Part shown: in pieces, positions 19,251 to 27,704 of the stretch
Position numbering within the stretch: the stretch's first letter is position 1
How the letters are laid out: every line of letters starts with the position of its first letter
Assembly: GCA_963741305.1 (NCBI GenBank)
Contig: CAVUHL010000003.1
Location: 3,720,001-3,784,000 of the forward strand
Source: DATMER01 sp963741305
GTDB lineage: Bacteria; Acidobacteriota; Thermoanaerobaculia; Multivoradales; UBA5704
DNA: 64,000 nt
Direction of reading: 5' to 3'
Program-made: the position numbers and the translations under genes
Notes under the pieces: generated by a model
Databases searched by the model: none
What the model was told of the DNA's origin: nothing
The model's input: the letters and a program-made list of their open reading frames with translations, nothing else

Positions 19251-20972
19251 CTAGAAAAGCCAGCTCGCGCCCAGAGAGAGAATCGTGCGGCGGTAGTCGA
19301 ATGTCGCGAGCCGCTTGTCCAAGTTGTCGTCTAGGTTTGTGTCTCGGTCGATCCAGACAAAACGGGTGGTCAATTGCAGGCTTGGCCTCGCAACCCAACT
19401 CAGGGCGGCGGCGGCGCGGAGCGTGATGTCCGTGCGCAGTGTCGGATGGGGCACCAGCTTCTTGAAGATCGGATTGAAAAGGTCGTACTCGAAAAAGAAA
19501 AGATCCGACTCCGGGTTGGCATAATCGTCTTGCTGCCAGGAACCGCGTAATGAGAGATTGAAGGCCCGATTGTAGAACGGCAGAGAGAGCTCGGCCGTGC
19601 CGCGCAGGAGCGAGGTCTCGAAGGGGAGCCCTGCACTACGCTCTCCTCCCAGCATCTCCAAGCGCAGGATGCGGTCTGCTCCCAGCGAAAAGATCTGAGA
19701 GACCCCGAGGCGGGTCTCGGTGCCGCTGCGCCGGCCCGCCACCGGCTCTTCTTCGTAGGAGCGGTTCAGAATGTGGAGATCCACCTGACCCGCCCAACGA
19801 TCGGACGGCCGGTAGACAGCAGATGCGCTCCCCTCCGCTGTCGTCAGGTACCCGCTGCCGTCCAGCGTGATGTGATCGATCCCCCCTTGCAGGAGGAGCG
19901 AGAAGCGCCGCTCGCCTTCCCTCGCTACGCGGACGGAGCCGAGTGGACCGGTCAAATAGCCCGCTGGCGCGCCGCCGCGAACCGTGTAGACCACCGCCTG
20001 CAGTTCTCCGGTATTGAAGAAGTCGATGTCCTGGTAGAACGATTGCCGGCCTTCGAGGCCCGCCCCGAGGCTCCAGCCGCCGAAGCTCCGCCCCGAGCGG
20101 AAGGCCGCTTGGACGTCGATCTCAATAGCTTGATCCGACTCGCCGCCCCGGACCAGTTGGATGCCCGCGTCGGGCGTGTCCACGCTGAGCTTTTCGGAAA
20201 GCAGGCTGGGATTGGAATCGCCGAAAGTCGACAGCCCGATGCTCGCATCCCAGCCGCGGGCCGAGGTGCCGATCGGAGGGAGCTCCCCCTCCCAGGGCGG
20301 GGCCATGACTTCCGCCTCGCGCAGATCGGGAGCGAGCACCGCGGCCCGCTCCCTTGCCGCCGCGGCTTCCTGCGGACGGTCCAGGCGATCGAGGGCCTCT
20401 CCCTGGCGGAGGAGCGTCCGGGCCAACAAAAGCTCGTCGCTCCGGCGCTCTGCCAAACGCGACTCTTCCTCCCATTCCAGGTCTTCGCGCTCGGCCCGCT
20501 CCACCCGCTTGGGCTGCAGGCGCTTCAGCCGCTTCTCCACCTCCGCCGCGACTTCGCCAAGAGTGCGCTCGGCGGCGGCCGTTTCCCCCGTCGCGAGTTG
20601 GGCTCCGCCGAGGTCGTGCCGACCCCAGAGCAGGTTGACCTGTTGCGTCGCACCTTCCCGCAGGCCCCGCTCGATCTCGGTCACCGCCTCGGCGGCACGG
20701 CCAAGGCGGAGCAGGGTCAGGCCGCGCCAGTAACGGGCGGTGCCATTGCGCGGCTGCAGATCCAAGACGCGGGTGAAGCGCTCCAGGGCATCCGGATCGC
20801 TGCCTTCGTTGAAGGCCCTGATTCCATCCGCGAACGCCACGGTCGCGGCGACCGTGGCATCCGCCTCCTGCCCGCGGGCCGCTCCGGCAAAGCCCTGCGT
20901 GAGAAGGACCACGGAAATGAAGCAGCACGGCCCAAGCCTGGCGAATGCCTCCACAGCCTTCCTTCCTTTCAT
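19251..20972 (-). CDS. TPR plus outer-membrane beta-barrel protein
   Basis: 573 residues. After a signal peptide (GPCCFISVVLLTQGFAGAARG), residues about 45-220 are TPR-like (FADGIRAFNEGSDPDALERF, ARYWRGLTLLRLGRAAEAV). Residues about 240-573 are alternating beta strands ending in GASWLF, a C-terminal Phe barrel signature. The layout recalls Slam-type surface-lipoprotein or porin assembly factors. The ATG at 20972 leaves a very short leader after the predicted promoter; a GTG at 20954 with AAGGA upstream could be the real start. First gene of the module with the FecR and FG-GAP/DUF11 genes. Confidence 0.72.
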   Translation of the reverse strand: MKGRKAVEAFARLGPCCFISVVLLTQGFAGAARGQEADATVAATVAFADGIRAFNEGSDPDALERFTRVLDLQPRNGTARYWRGLTLLRLGRAAEAVTEIERGLREGATQQVNLLWGRHDLGGAQLATGETAAAERTLGEVAAEVEKRLKRLQPKRVERAEREDLEWEEESRLAERRSDELLLARTLLRQGEALDRLDRPQEAAAARERAAVLAPDLREAEVMAPPWEGELPPIGTSARGWDASIGLSTFGDSNPSLLSEKLSVDTPDAGIQLVRGGESDQAIEIDVQAAFRSGRSFGGWSLGAGLEGRQSFYQDIDFFNTGELQAVVYTVRGGAPAGYLTGPLGSVRVAREGERRFSLLLQGGIDHITLDGSGYLTTAEGSASAVYRPSDRWAGQVDLHILNRSYEEEPVAGRRSGTETRLGVSQIFSLGADRILRLEMLGGERSAGLPFETSLLRGTAELSLPFYNRAFNLSLRGSWQQDDYANPESDLFFFEYDLFNPIFKKLVPHPTLRTDITLRAAAALSWVARPSLQLTTRFVWIDRDTNLDDNLDKRLATFDYRRTILSLGASWLF

Positions 20973-20985
20973 TGACTAGGCAATA

Positions 20986-21015
20986 ATGATACTGTACTGG
21001 ATCAAGTAACGTCAA
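20986..21015 (-). promoter_or_regulatory. Sigma70-like promoter for the TPR/FecR/FG-GAP module
   Basis: On the minus strand TTGACG (21010-21015) and TATCAT (20986-20991) are separated by 18 bases, matching five of six consensus bases in each box. Transcription would start about seven bases before the ATG at 20972, which favours a nearly leaderless message or the internal GTG start. No equally good promoter is seen for the divergent SIR2 gene. Confidence 0.4.
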
Positions 21016-21051
21016 ATGAGCCCGCTTTCCCTCAGGCTTCCGGAGGCGTGC

Positions 21052-21972
21052 ATGATCGCGGCAACACCGGTCCCGTCGAAGATCCTCGAGGAGCTGGTCG
21101 CCCGGGTCCGGACCGGAGACTGCATCCTTTTCCTGGGCGCTGGAGTCCACTACCCTCCTCCGGAGGGCTCTCTCTACAACTATCCGGCGCAGAAGGCGCC
21201 GCCCATCGGGAGCGCTCTCGCAAAGCTCCTGGCCGAGGATTGCGACTTCGGCAAGGTTTTGCCCAATGACCCGGTACACGACCTGCAGCGCGTCTCCCTG
21301 TGCTACGAGACCACTCAGGGGCTGGGGCGCAAGAGCCTCGTGGACGCGCTGGTGAAGCACATCGTGGACGGCAAGGAGCCCTCGCCGGCGCTGCGCATGC
21401 TGGCCGCGCTGCCGTTCAAGATCATCCTCACGACGAATTACGATCCTCTTTTCGAAAAGGCGTTGCGCGAACAGGGCAAGGAGGTGGAGCCCCTGATCTA
21501 CGATCCCACTCCCGAGGCCGTGACGCGCGATCCGATCAACGATCCGACGCCGGAAAGGCCGCTCCTGTTCAAGATCCACGGCGACCTGACACGGCGCGAA
21601 TCCATTGTCATCACCGACGAGGATTACATCGGCTTCGTGCAGCGCATGTCGGAGAAGGACCGGAACCACCCGGTCCCCGAGACGATCCGATTCCGCATCC
21701 AGAAGTGGCCCATGCTGTTCGTGGGGTACAGCCTGAGGGATTACAACCTCCGCCTGCTGATCCGCACGCTGCGCTGGAAGGTCGATCCGGCGGACACCCC
21801 CAATGCGTACTCGGTCGATCCCTACCCGGACCTGCTGATCCAGAGGGTCTGGCAGGACTCGCGGCGTTTCGTCACCTTTTTCGCCCAGAACCTGTGGACG
21901 TTCGTGCCATGGCTGTACCGGGAGATCCTTGACAAGGACTTTCCTCCGGATGGGCGATCTGACGAGCGCTGA
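21052..21972 (+). CDS. SIR2-like NADase effector (SIR2_2 type)
   Basis: 306 residues from the ATG at 21052, chosen because GGAGG lies seven bases upstream; an earlier ATG at 21016 has none. SIR2 signatures are present: FLGAG (28-31), the binding-site Asn and Asp in LTTNYD (127-131), catalytic His176 in FKIHGD and the late GYSLRD motif (225-230). SIR2-like domains in phage defence usually consume NAD+ to stop growth. The gene overlaps the next one by 23 bases, so the two are probably co-translated as sensor and effector. Confidence 0.82.
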   Translation: MIAATPVPSKILEELVARVRTGDCILFLGAGVHYPPPEGSLYNYPAQKAPPIGSALAKLLAEDCDFGKVLPNDPVHDLQRVSLCYETTQGLGRKSLVDALVKHIVDGKEPSPALRMLAALPFKIILTTNYDPLFEKALREQGKEVEPLIYDPTPEAVTRDPINDPTPERPLLFKIHGDLTRRESIVITDEDYIGFVQRMSEKDRNHPVPETIRFRIQKWPMLFVGYSLRDYNLRLLIRTLRWKVDPADTPNAYSVDPYPDLLIQRVWQDSRRFVTFFAQNLWTFVPWLYREILDKDFPPDGRSDER

Positions 21973-24900
21973 CCTGCCCGCCGTCCCGTACCCTGGGATC
22001 GAGCCGTTCGCCTATACCGGGCGAAAGGTTTTCTTCGCCCGCGCGTCCGAGGCCCGGAAGCTGATCCGGCGGATCACGCTCTACCGCGGCGTGCTCCTCT
22101 ACGCGGCTTCGGGAGTGGGCAAGTCGTCCCTGGTCAACGCCGGGGTGATCCCTCTGGCGATCGAGGAGGGGCACCGGCCCGAAAGGCTGCGCGTGCAGCC
22201 GCTCATGAACGAGGAGATCCTCGTCGAGCCGATCCCTGGCCTGCCGTCGATCCTGGCCAGAGACGGCGAGCCGGCCGTGCTCTCGGTCGAGTCGTTCCTG
22301 GAGAAGGTCCGCGCGCGGGCGGCGGAGGCGCGGCCGCTGCTGATCTTCGATCAGTTCGAGGAATGGGTGACGCTGTTCGAGAGGGACGGCCCGTGCCGGG
22401 AGAGGGTCCTCGACGCACTGTGCTCGCTGATCGGGGACTCGCAGCTTCCGGTCAAGATTCTGATCGTCCTGCGCGAGGATTATCTGGCCAACCTGCAGCC
22501 GCTGTTCGAGCGCTGCCCCAACCTTTCCGACCACTACCTGCGGCTTAAAGCCCTCGGCCAGGAGGCGGTGCAGCGTGCCGTCCGCGGACCGTTTGAGGCG
22601 CACCCTGGAGTCTACGAGCCGGAGATCGGACCCGGCCTCGCTTCCCGAGTGATCGAGCAGCTCACCGCCCGGGCGGACGGCAACGGCGTCCCGCCTACAG
22701 AGGTGCAGATCGTCTGCCGGACTCTGTTCGAGGCCGGCCAGCAGGGCAAGGACTCCGCGCGCCTCTTCGAGGACCAGGGAGGCGTCCAAGGCATTTTGGA
22801 GCGCTACCTGGAGGGCACGCTCGACTCCCTCGGCCCGGGGCTGCGCGACCCCGCCGTGGCGCTGCTGAGCCGGATGATCACCAGCGCCGGAACGCGCAAC
22901 GTGATCTCCCGGGACGACCTTATCGAGCGCGTGGCTCTGGAAGACAAGATTCCCTGGGAGCGGCTGAATGCGGCGCTGGACGATCTGGAAAAGAAGACGC
23001 ACCTGGTCCGCAAAGAGCGCCGCCGAAAGGTCTACTTCTACGAGATCGTCAGCGAGTTCCTGGTGGATTGGATCCGCCGGCAGACGGAGCGGTTGACGAG
23101 GGAGCGTGCCACCCGGCATGTCCGCCGCTTTGCCGCCATATTCCTCGCGGGATTCGTGATCAGTGCCGGGATGGTCCTCTGGATCGGGTACTTGTGGCGG
23201 GAGGCCGATCGGCAGAGCCAGCTCCGGACCTCTCAGCGCTTGGCGGACGTGTCCGGGGAAATAATGGAGACGAGCGTCTCCGAGGCCCTTCTCCTCGCGG
23301 TGGAGTCGGTCCGCCGGACGCGTGAGGCCGGCGATGAGCCGCTCCCCGAAGCCATAGACAACCTCCGAAGAGCCCTAGCTCGCTCGCCGGGTCACGCCCT
23401 CGGCAGCTACGGGCAAGCCGGTGCTCTCGGCCGCGATGAGCAGAGATGGCTGGTGGCTGGCGGGCGCCGGCAAGGGAGACGACCTCTATCTTTGGCGCAC
23501 GACTACGGAGGGGTTGAAGGGGAATCCCATCGAGATCTCGGGCCATAAAGGCCCGGTTCAGGCGGTCGCCGTCAGCCGTGACGGGCGTTGGCTTGCTGTA
23601 ACCGGAGGAGGCAGGTCCATTGCTCTCTGGAAGCTGCACCCGAGAGACGACCGTCCCCGCCTCCTGCCGGCGGCAGACGATGTGGATACCCTCCTGTTCA
23701 GCGCCAATGGGACGTGGCTTGTGGCAGCCGGCGCAAGTGATCTTCCACAGGCCTGGAGCCTCCGGAGAGAACCCGCCGGGCAGGGCCAGCTTCTGGCCCG
23801 CTGTGGGGCGGCAGGGTGGAGCGGCAGTGCGAGCCTGCGCTGGATCGCGGTGGGCTGTGACGACGGACTCACCGAGCTCTGGGATATGAACGAAGCTAGC
23901 CCGAAGGGCATGAAGCTTCCTCCTCACCCCCATGCGGTCCGCGTCCTGGCGTTCAGCCCGGCAGAGGACCGGCTCGCCACTGCCAGCCTGGACGGGACCG
24001 TCCGCGTCTGGAGCCTGGAACGTCCCACTCCCCGTCTCGAGCAATCCGAAAGAGGAACCGAAGCCTTCGCTTTGGCCTTCCAGCCGAATGGATCGCGGCT
24101 GGCCATCGCCCGCAGCGAGGGCTTGAGCTTCTGGAGCGTCGGTGGCATCCACGGCTCGATGGCCAGGCCGTCTCCTGCCGTCGGGAGCCCTTCGCCCCGC
24201 CTGACCTGGAGCGCAGACGGCCATCGGCTCCTGGTCCGCGACCCGAAGGATGACAAGTACCGTCTCTGGACCATCTCGTCCTCAGAAAGCCCCATGCCGG
24301 CGCGAGACTTCGATGGCTTGCTCCAAAATGCCACGACCGTCGCCTTCAGCCCGGATGGCCGCTGGCTCGTCGCCCGCAATGACAAGACTCTGATCTTCAA
24401 GAGCCTTACGTTTGACTGGGAAGAGACAATGGTCCACGAGGGACCGGTCGAACGGCTGGACTTCGGCCTCGGAGTCTGCCTCACCCAGAGCTCCGAAGGG
24501 CTGGCACGGCTGTGGGATTTGGATAATGAGGGCCGGGCCAGTAGAGACGAGCCCCAGGTATCGCGCGCCCGCGGCACGGTCACGGCCCCGGAGCGTTCTG
24601 CCACAAGCCCAGGGGGCGCTTGGCAGCTCGACGTTTCGAGCAACGTGCCGATCGTGAAGGACCGCGGAAGCTCCGACTCCCTTGCTCGCCACGAAGGAGG
24701 AGTCACGGAGTGGGCGTTCAGCGGAGACGACCGTTGGCTCGTCACCGGCGACCAAGGAGGCAACGCCCGTCTCTGGTCTCTACCGTCAGAGATGGTCTGG
24801 TCGGTTCAGCACCTGAAGCCCGTGACGTTCGCCCGGTTCAGCCCGGACAGCCGCCGGCTGATCACCCTGGGCGGGACGGCCGTGCTTTGGCGGCCCGAGT

Positions 24901-25286
24901 TGAACACTGCCCAGTCCCTCGACGGTCACGGCCAGCAGCAAGTGACGACAGCCGGTTTCAGCCCGGACAGCCGCTGGCTGGCGACCGCCGACGATCGCGG
25001 CAGGGTCCTCCTGTGGGACCTCTCCCGGGATGTACTGCAGGCGGTCGATCTTCCCGGTGCCGAAGGGATCGCCATCACCCGGGTGCAGGTTGACTCGACG
25101 GCCCGCAAGGTCTTCGCAGACGACGAGCGCGGCAACCGCTGGGAATGGCGAATGGACCTCGACGAGCTGATCGACCTCGCCTGCCGAACGGTGGGCCGCA
25201 ATCTGCGTCGCGAAGAATGGAACCTGTACATCGACGACTACGACGGCGGAACCTGCCCCGACTTCCCGCCGGCCGAGACCCGCTAA
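21950..25286 (+). CDS. nSTAND1 NTPase-TM-WD40 protein, split by an apparent +1 frameshift
   Basis: Read as one gene minus one base it is 1111 residues. The N-terminus VPYPGIEPFAYTGRKVFFAR is the nSTAND1 entry. Walker A is ASGVGKSS (53-60), Walker B LLIFDQFEEW (about 130), and REDYLANL the sensor region. A TM helix (FAAIFLAGFVISAGMVLWIG, about 394-416) precedes some 13-14 WD40 blades. The end ACRTVGRNLRREEWNLY is typical of this family. The first frame continues as nonsense to 23548; the WD40 frame opens at about 23410 (GTG 23421 could start it separately). Together with SIR2 it is a predicted conflict module. Confidence 0.8.
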
Positions 25287-25631
25287 CTAACCCGCCGCGA
25301 AGGTCTCAGCCATGCCGCACAACCGGCGGGCCTTGTCCAGCCTGGATTTGTCGACGTAGACGATGGCGACGCTCTCGCCGGGTGGGCCCGGCTGGGGGCG
25401 TCCGTCGCGCGGCAGCAGGCCGAGCGACTCCTCGCTCTGCACGAACCAGGCGATGCCTTCCTCTTCGAGGCACTCGGTCACCTGCCCGAAGAGATCCGTT
25501 TCCGTGACTTCCAGGAGAGGCAGGAACTCGATCTCCCCCTCTTCCTCCTCACCCTCGACCAGCTCGACCTCGCATTCATCACACCATGTCGAGCCTTCTT
25601 CGTACTCTGACTGACAATTTGGACAAACCAC
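25287..25631 (-). CDS. Zinc-ribbon protein with DUF2007-like domain
   Basis: 114 residues from a GTG at 25631 with GGAGAGG upstream; the longer frame to 25868 runs antisense to the gluconokinase. A zinc ribbon (CPNC and CDEC, residues 3-22) is followed by an acidic linker (EGEEEEGEIEF). A small alpha/beta domain follows (LLEVTETDLFGQVTECLEEE and VDKSRLDKARRL), DUF2007-like, a putative signal-transducing domain. The role is unknown. Its stop directly abuts the stop of the WD40 gene (convergent). Confidence 0.7.
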   Translation of the reverse strand: MVCPNCQSEYEEGSTWCDECEVELVEGEEEEGEIEFLPLLEVTETDLFGQVTECLEEEGIAWFVQSEESLGLLPRDGRPQPGPPGESVAIVYVDKSRLDKARRLCGMAETFAAG

Positions 25632-25734
25632 GGCGAGACCCTCTCCGCCTTCGGCACTGAAAGTGAGCTGCGGCCGGACGTCAGACCCAGGTACTACTCT
25701 TCCCTTAGTGCAGCGGCAGCCCATCTGGGAGACA

Positions 25735-25754
25735 GGGGAGCTTAAAATCTCCCC
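25735..25754 (+). promoter_or_regulatory. Hairpin covering the gluconokinase ribosome site
   Basis: GGGGAG (25735-25740) pairs with CTCCCC (25749-25754), loop of eight, ending at the base before the ATG at 25755. GGGGAG is also the best ribosome site, so folding would hide it. It may tune translation or be chance in GC-rich DNA. Confidence 0.3.
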
Positions 25755-26243
25755 ATGCGAGAGGCTATCCTGATTGTGATGGGCGTGGCCGGGTCGGGCA
25801 AGAGCACGGTCGGACGCCTCCTCGCCAAACGGCTGGGATGGCCCTTCTTCGACGGTGACGACTACCACCCGGTTGCAAACGTGGAAAAGATGCGGCGGGG
25901 GATCCCTCTCACGGACGCCGACCGCCTACCGTGGCTCGAACGATTGCGGGAGCTGGCGTCCCGGAGCGAGAGCGCCGTCCTCGCCTGCTCTGCCCTCAAG
26001 GAGAGCTACCGGCGGATCCTGGCCGGCGGCGATCCCCGGGTGCGCTTCATCTACCTCCGCGCCGACCCTGCGCTCCTGGCGTCGAGGCTGGAAGGGCGGA
26101 CGGGGCATTTCTTCAAGCGCGCACTCCTGGATAGCCAGCTGGCCACCTTGGAAGAACCGACCCCGGCGAGCACGGCGATCGTCGTGGATGCCTCCCAACC
26201 GGCGGAAGCCACAGTCCGGGAAATCCTTCAGGGGCTTTCCTGA
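25755..26243 (+). CDS. gntK: Gluconokinase
   Basis: 162 residues, normal GntK length. It phosphorylates gluconate to 6-phosphogluconate in the cytoplasm. The P-loop is GVAGSGKST (10-18), followed by DGDDYHP (33-39), PLTDADRLPWL and the later CSALKESYR and RTGHFF motifs, all diagnostic of GntK. The ATG follows a GGGGAG/CTCCCC hairpin. The gene stands alone: no gluconate transporter or regulator is adjacent. Its last 16 bases overlap the 3' end of the convergent frameshifted gene. Confidence 0.93.
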   Translation: MREAILIVMGVAGSGKSTVGRLLAKRLGWPFFDGDDYHPVANVEKMRRGIPLTDADRLPWLERLRELASRSESAVLACSALKESYRRILAGGDPRVRFIYLRADPALLASRLEGRTGHFFKRALLDSQLATLEEPTPASTAIVVDASQPAEATVREILQGLS

Positions 26244-26761
26244 GCCATGGCCGGATCGACCGCTTTGAGGAGGACCGGGAGCCCCTTGGGATCGAAGCGC
26301 TCCATCTCGGCGCGGCGATCGTCCAGGAGCGCCTTTGATGGAAGTCGGGCAGCCCCAGGGGCACCGCTTCCGGGCGCCGCAGGAAACGCCATTCGACCAC
26401 GGCGAGGAGGTCCATGAGCTCGCGGGGGCTCATCCGCTCCCGGTCGAGGGCGTCCCTCACCGATTGCAGGAAAGACGCGTCGGCGGCGTACTGTTCGGCG
26501 AACGGGTACGGCGAGCCGTTGAGCGCCTGCGCGAGGCCGCCCGAGTCCCCATCCGACGACCACTCCTCGATCTTCTTCTCGATCTCGCGTTGCTGCCGCT
26601 GCGACTGCTGCACCGCCGGCTCCAGCTCGCGGCGCACGCGCAGATAACGGTCCAGATCGGCGGCGGTCAGGTCGAGCTTCGCCAGATCGCCGCCGCGGGT
26701 CCAGGGATGGCGCTTGTCGAAGCCCTCGACCTCGGCGCGCAGCTCATCGATCCGCCTCGGC
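26228..26761 (-). pseudogene. Frameshifted continuation of the small membrane protein gene
   Basis: Coding-like helical sequence (IDELRAEVEGFDKRHPWT, DLLAVVEWRFLRRPE) runs in a frame with no start codon near 26760 and joins the end of the upstream gene by a +1 shift. Near 26335 it needs a second, opposite shift to continue as ALLDDRRAEMERFDPKGLP and stop at 26228. Two shifts in about 430 bases suggest decay or sequence error. The product would be a cytosolic helical domain behind a membrane anchor. No function recognised. Confidence 0.5.
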
Positions 26762-27055
26762 GAGGACCGCCGGCCCGCGCCAGTGGCTGAGCTGGACGTT
26801 GATCTCGCGCAGACGGCGCCGGGCCTGGAGCCGCCGCGCCGCGTCCGGGGACAGGGCGACCCGCCGGCCACCCAGCCAGCCGCTCCGCACCACCACGAAG
26901 TACGCCGCGGCGCCGATCATCGGAAAGGCCAGGATGATCCAGATCCAATACCAGGGCGCCCCGAGGCGCACGCAATCGACGATCGCCACAAGGGCGATGA
27001 TCCACGGCAGGAAGCTGAAGATGCCGAGGCTGAAAAGGCCAAACAGCAGGTCCAT
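26744..27055 (-). CDS. Small two-TM protein, PLDc_N-like N-terminus
   Basis: 103 residues. Two hydrophobic helices (about 6-27 and 34-52) with VDCVRLGAPWYWIWIILAF between them resemble the phospholipase-D nuclease N-terminal (PLDc_N) membrane domain. A basic helix follows (RRLQARRRLREINVQLSHW). The TGA at 26744 probably truncates a longer gene whose remainder lies downstream in another frame. The ATG at 27055 follows the 21-bp repeat array region. No catalytic PLD motif is present. Confidence 0.6.
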   Translation of the reverse strand: MDLLFGLFSLGIFSFLPWIIALVAIVDCVRLGAPWYWIWIILAFPMIGAAAYFVVVRSGWLGGRRVALSPDAARRLQARRRLREINVQLSHWRGPAVLAEADR

Positions 27056-27119
27056 CCCGGTTCCCCCGTATACACTGGGTGTGAGGCTTCACTTTACCAC
27101 GCGCCCGAACGGCGCATGC

Positions 27120-27308
27120 GGCGGGTAGCTATGTCTACCCGCCAGGTAAAGCCTTCTACCTGCCGGGTAGCTGGGCCTACCTGCCGGGTAGCTAGGTCTA
27201 CCCCGGAGGTAGCCATGCCTACCTGCCAGGTAGAGCGATCTACCCCGGGGGTAACTATGCCTACCCGCCGGGTAGAGGGCTCTACCCAAGGGGTAGCTAT
27301 AGCTACCC
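27120..27308 (+). repeat. Array of 21-bp dyad units, family CTACC-N5-GGTAG
   Basis: CTACC recurs at 27135 and then every 21 bases for eight full units to 27303, plus partial units on both ends. Within each unit CTACC, five variable bases and GGTAG form a 15 bp inverted repeat; the next six bases vary. It fills most of the gap between the glutaredoxin-like gene, whose stop is at 27311, and the small membrane protein. No unique spacers and no cas genes, so not CRISPR. Confidence 0.9.
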
Positions 27309-27310
27309 CG

Positions 27311-27589
27311 TCAACGGCGGCGCCGGACGATCCTTTCGAGGCTCCGGCGGTCCACCCGGAGCTTCGCAACGGGTACGCCGTCGCGCAAAAGCACGGGGAC
27401 GGCGTCCGTGAAGCGTTCGCGGAGATCCGGATCGCCGTCGACGTCTCTCGGGGACCAGGAAAGGCCGTGGGAAGGCAGGACTTCGTCGAGCAGAAGGGCC
27501 ATCTCGTCGCACAGATGGCATCCCTCGCGGGTCACGAGCTCGTAGCGGGCGGGGGGAATGGATCGGCGGAAGAGCACGGACCAAAGCAT
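27311..27589 (-). CDS. Glutaredoxin-like protein (DUF836 type)
   Basis: 92 residues. A CxxC active site is present in LVTREGCHLCDEM (about 18-30), followed by the glutaredoxin-fold segments SWSPRDVDGDPDLRERF and AVPVLLRDGVPVA, with the cis-Pro in AVPV. The basic C-terminus ends RRRR. The ATG at 27589 has a GAGGGGG stretch upstream; the frame beyond lies in a REP-like element. Probably a small cytoplasmic thiol-disulfide protein; the partner is unknown. Its stop abuts the 21-bp array. Confidence 0.8.
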   Translation of the reverse strand: MLWSVLFRRSIPPARYELVTREGCHLCDEMALLLDEVLPSHGLSWSPRDVDGDPDLRERFTDAVPVLLRDGVPVAKLRVDRRSLERIVRRRR

Positions 27590-27635
27590 AAGGCCGGACC
27601 CCCTCTGCGGGAGCCCGGCCTCGTTGTCCTTTGAT

Positions 27636-27691
27636 GTAGGGGCACCCCTCGTGGGTGCCCTCCGGAGGGCGGCCACAAGGGCCGCCCCTAC
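27636..27691. repeat. REP-like palindrome GTAGGGGC ... GCCCCTAC
   Basis: Outer arms GTAGGGGC (27636-27643) and GCCCCTAC (27684-27691) enclose two inner hairpins: GGGCACCC/GGGTGCCC and GGGCGGCC/GGCCGCCC. The layout is like intergenic REP/BIME elements. It lies between the glutaredoxin-like gene and the stop of the first DUF4214-like gene. Confidence 0.8.
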
Positions 27692-27704
27692 TGATGGGAA
27701 GGAT

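Noticed and set aside
11735..25286. Prophage or integrative element
   Set aside because: No integrase, phage structural gene, att repeat or tRNA junction was seen; only defence-like and surface genes.
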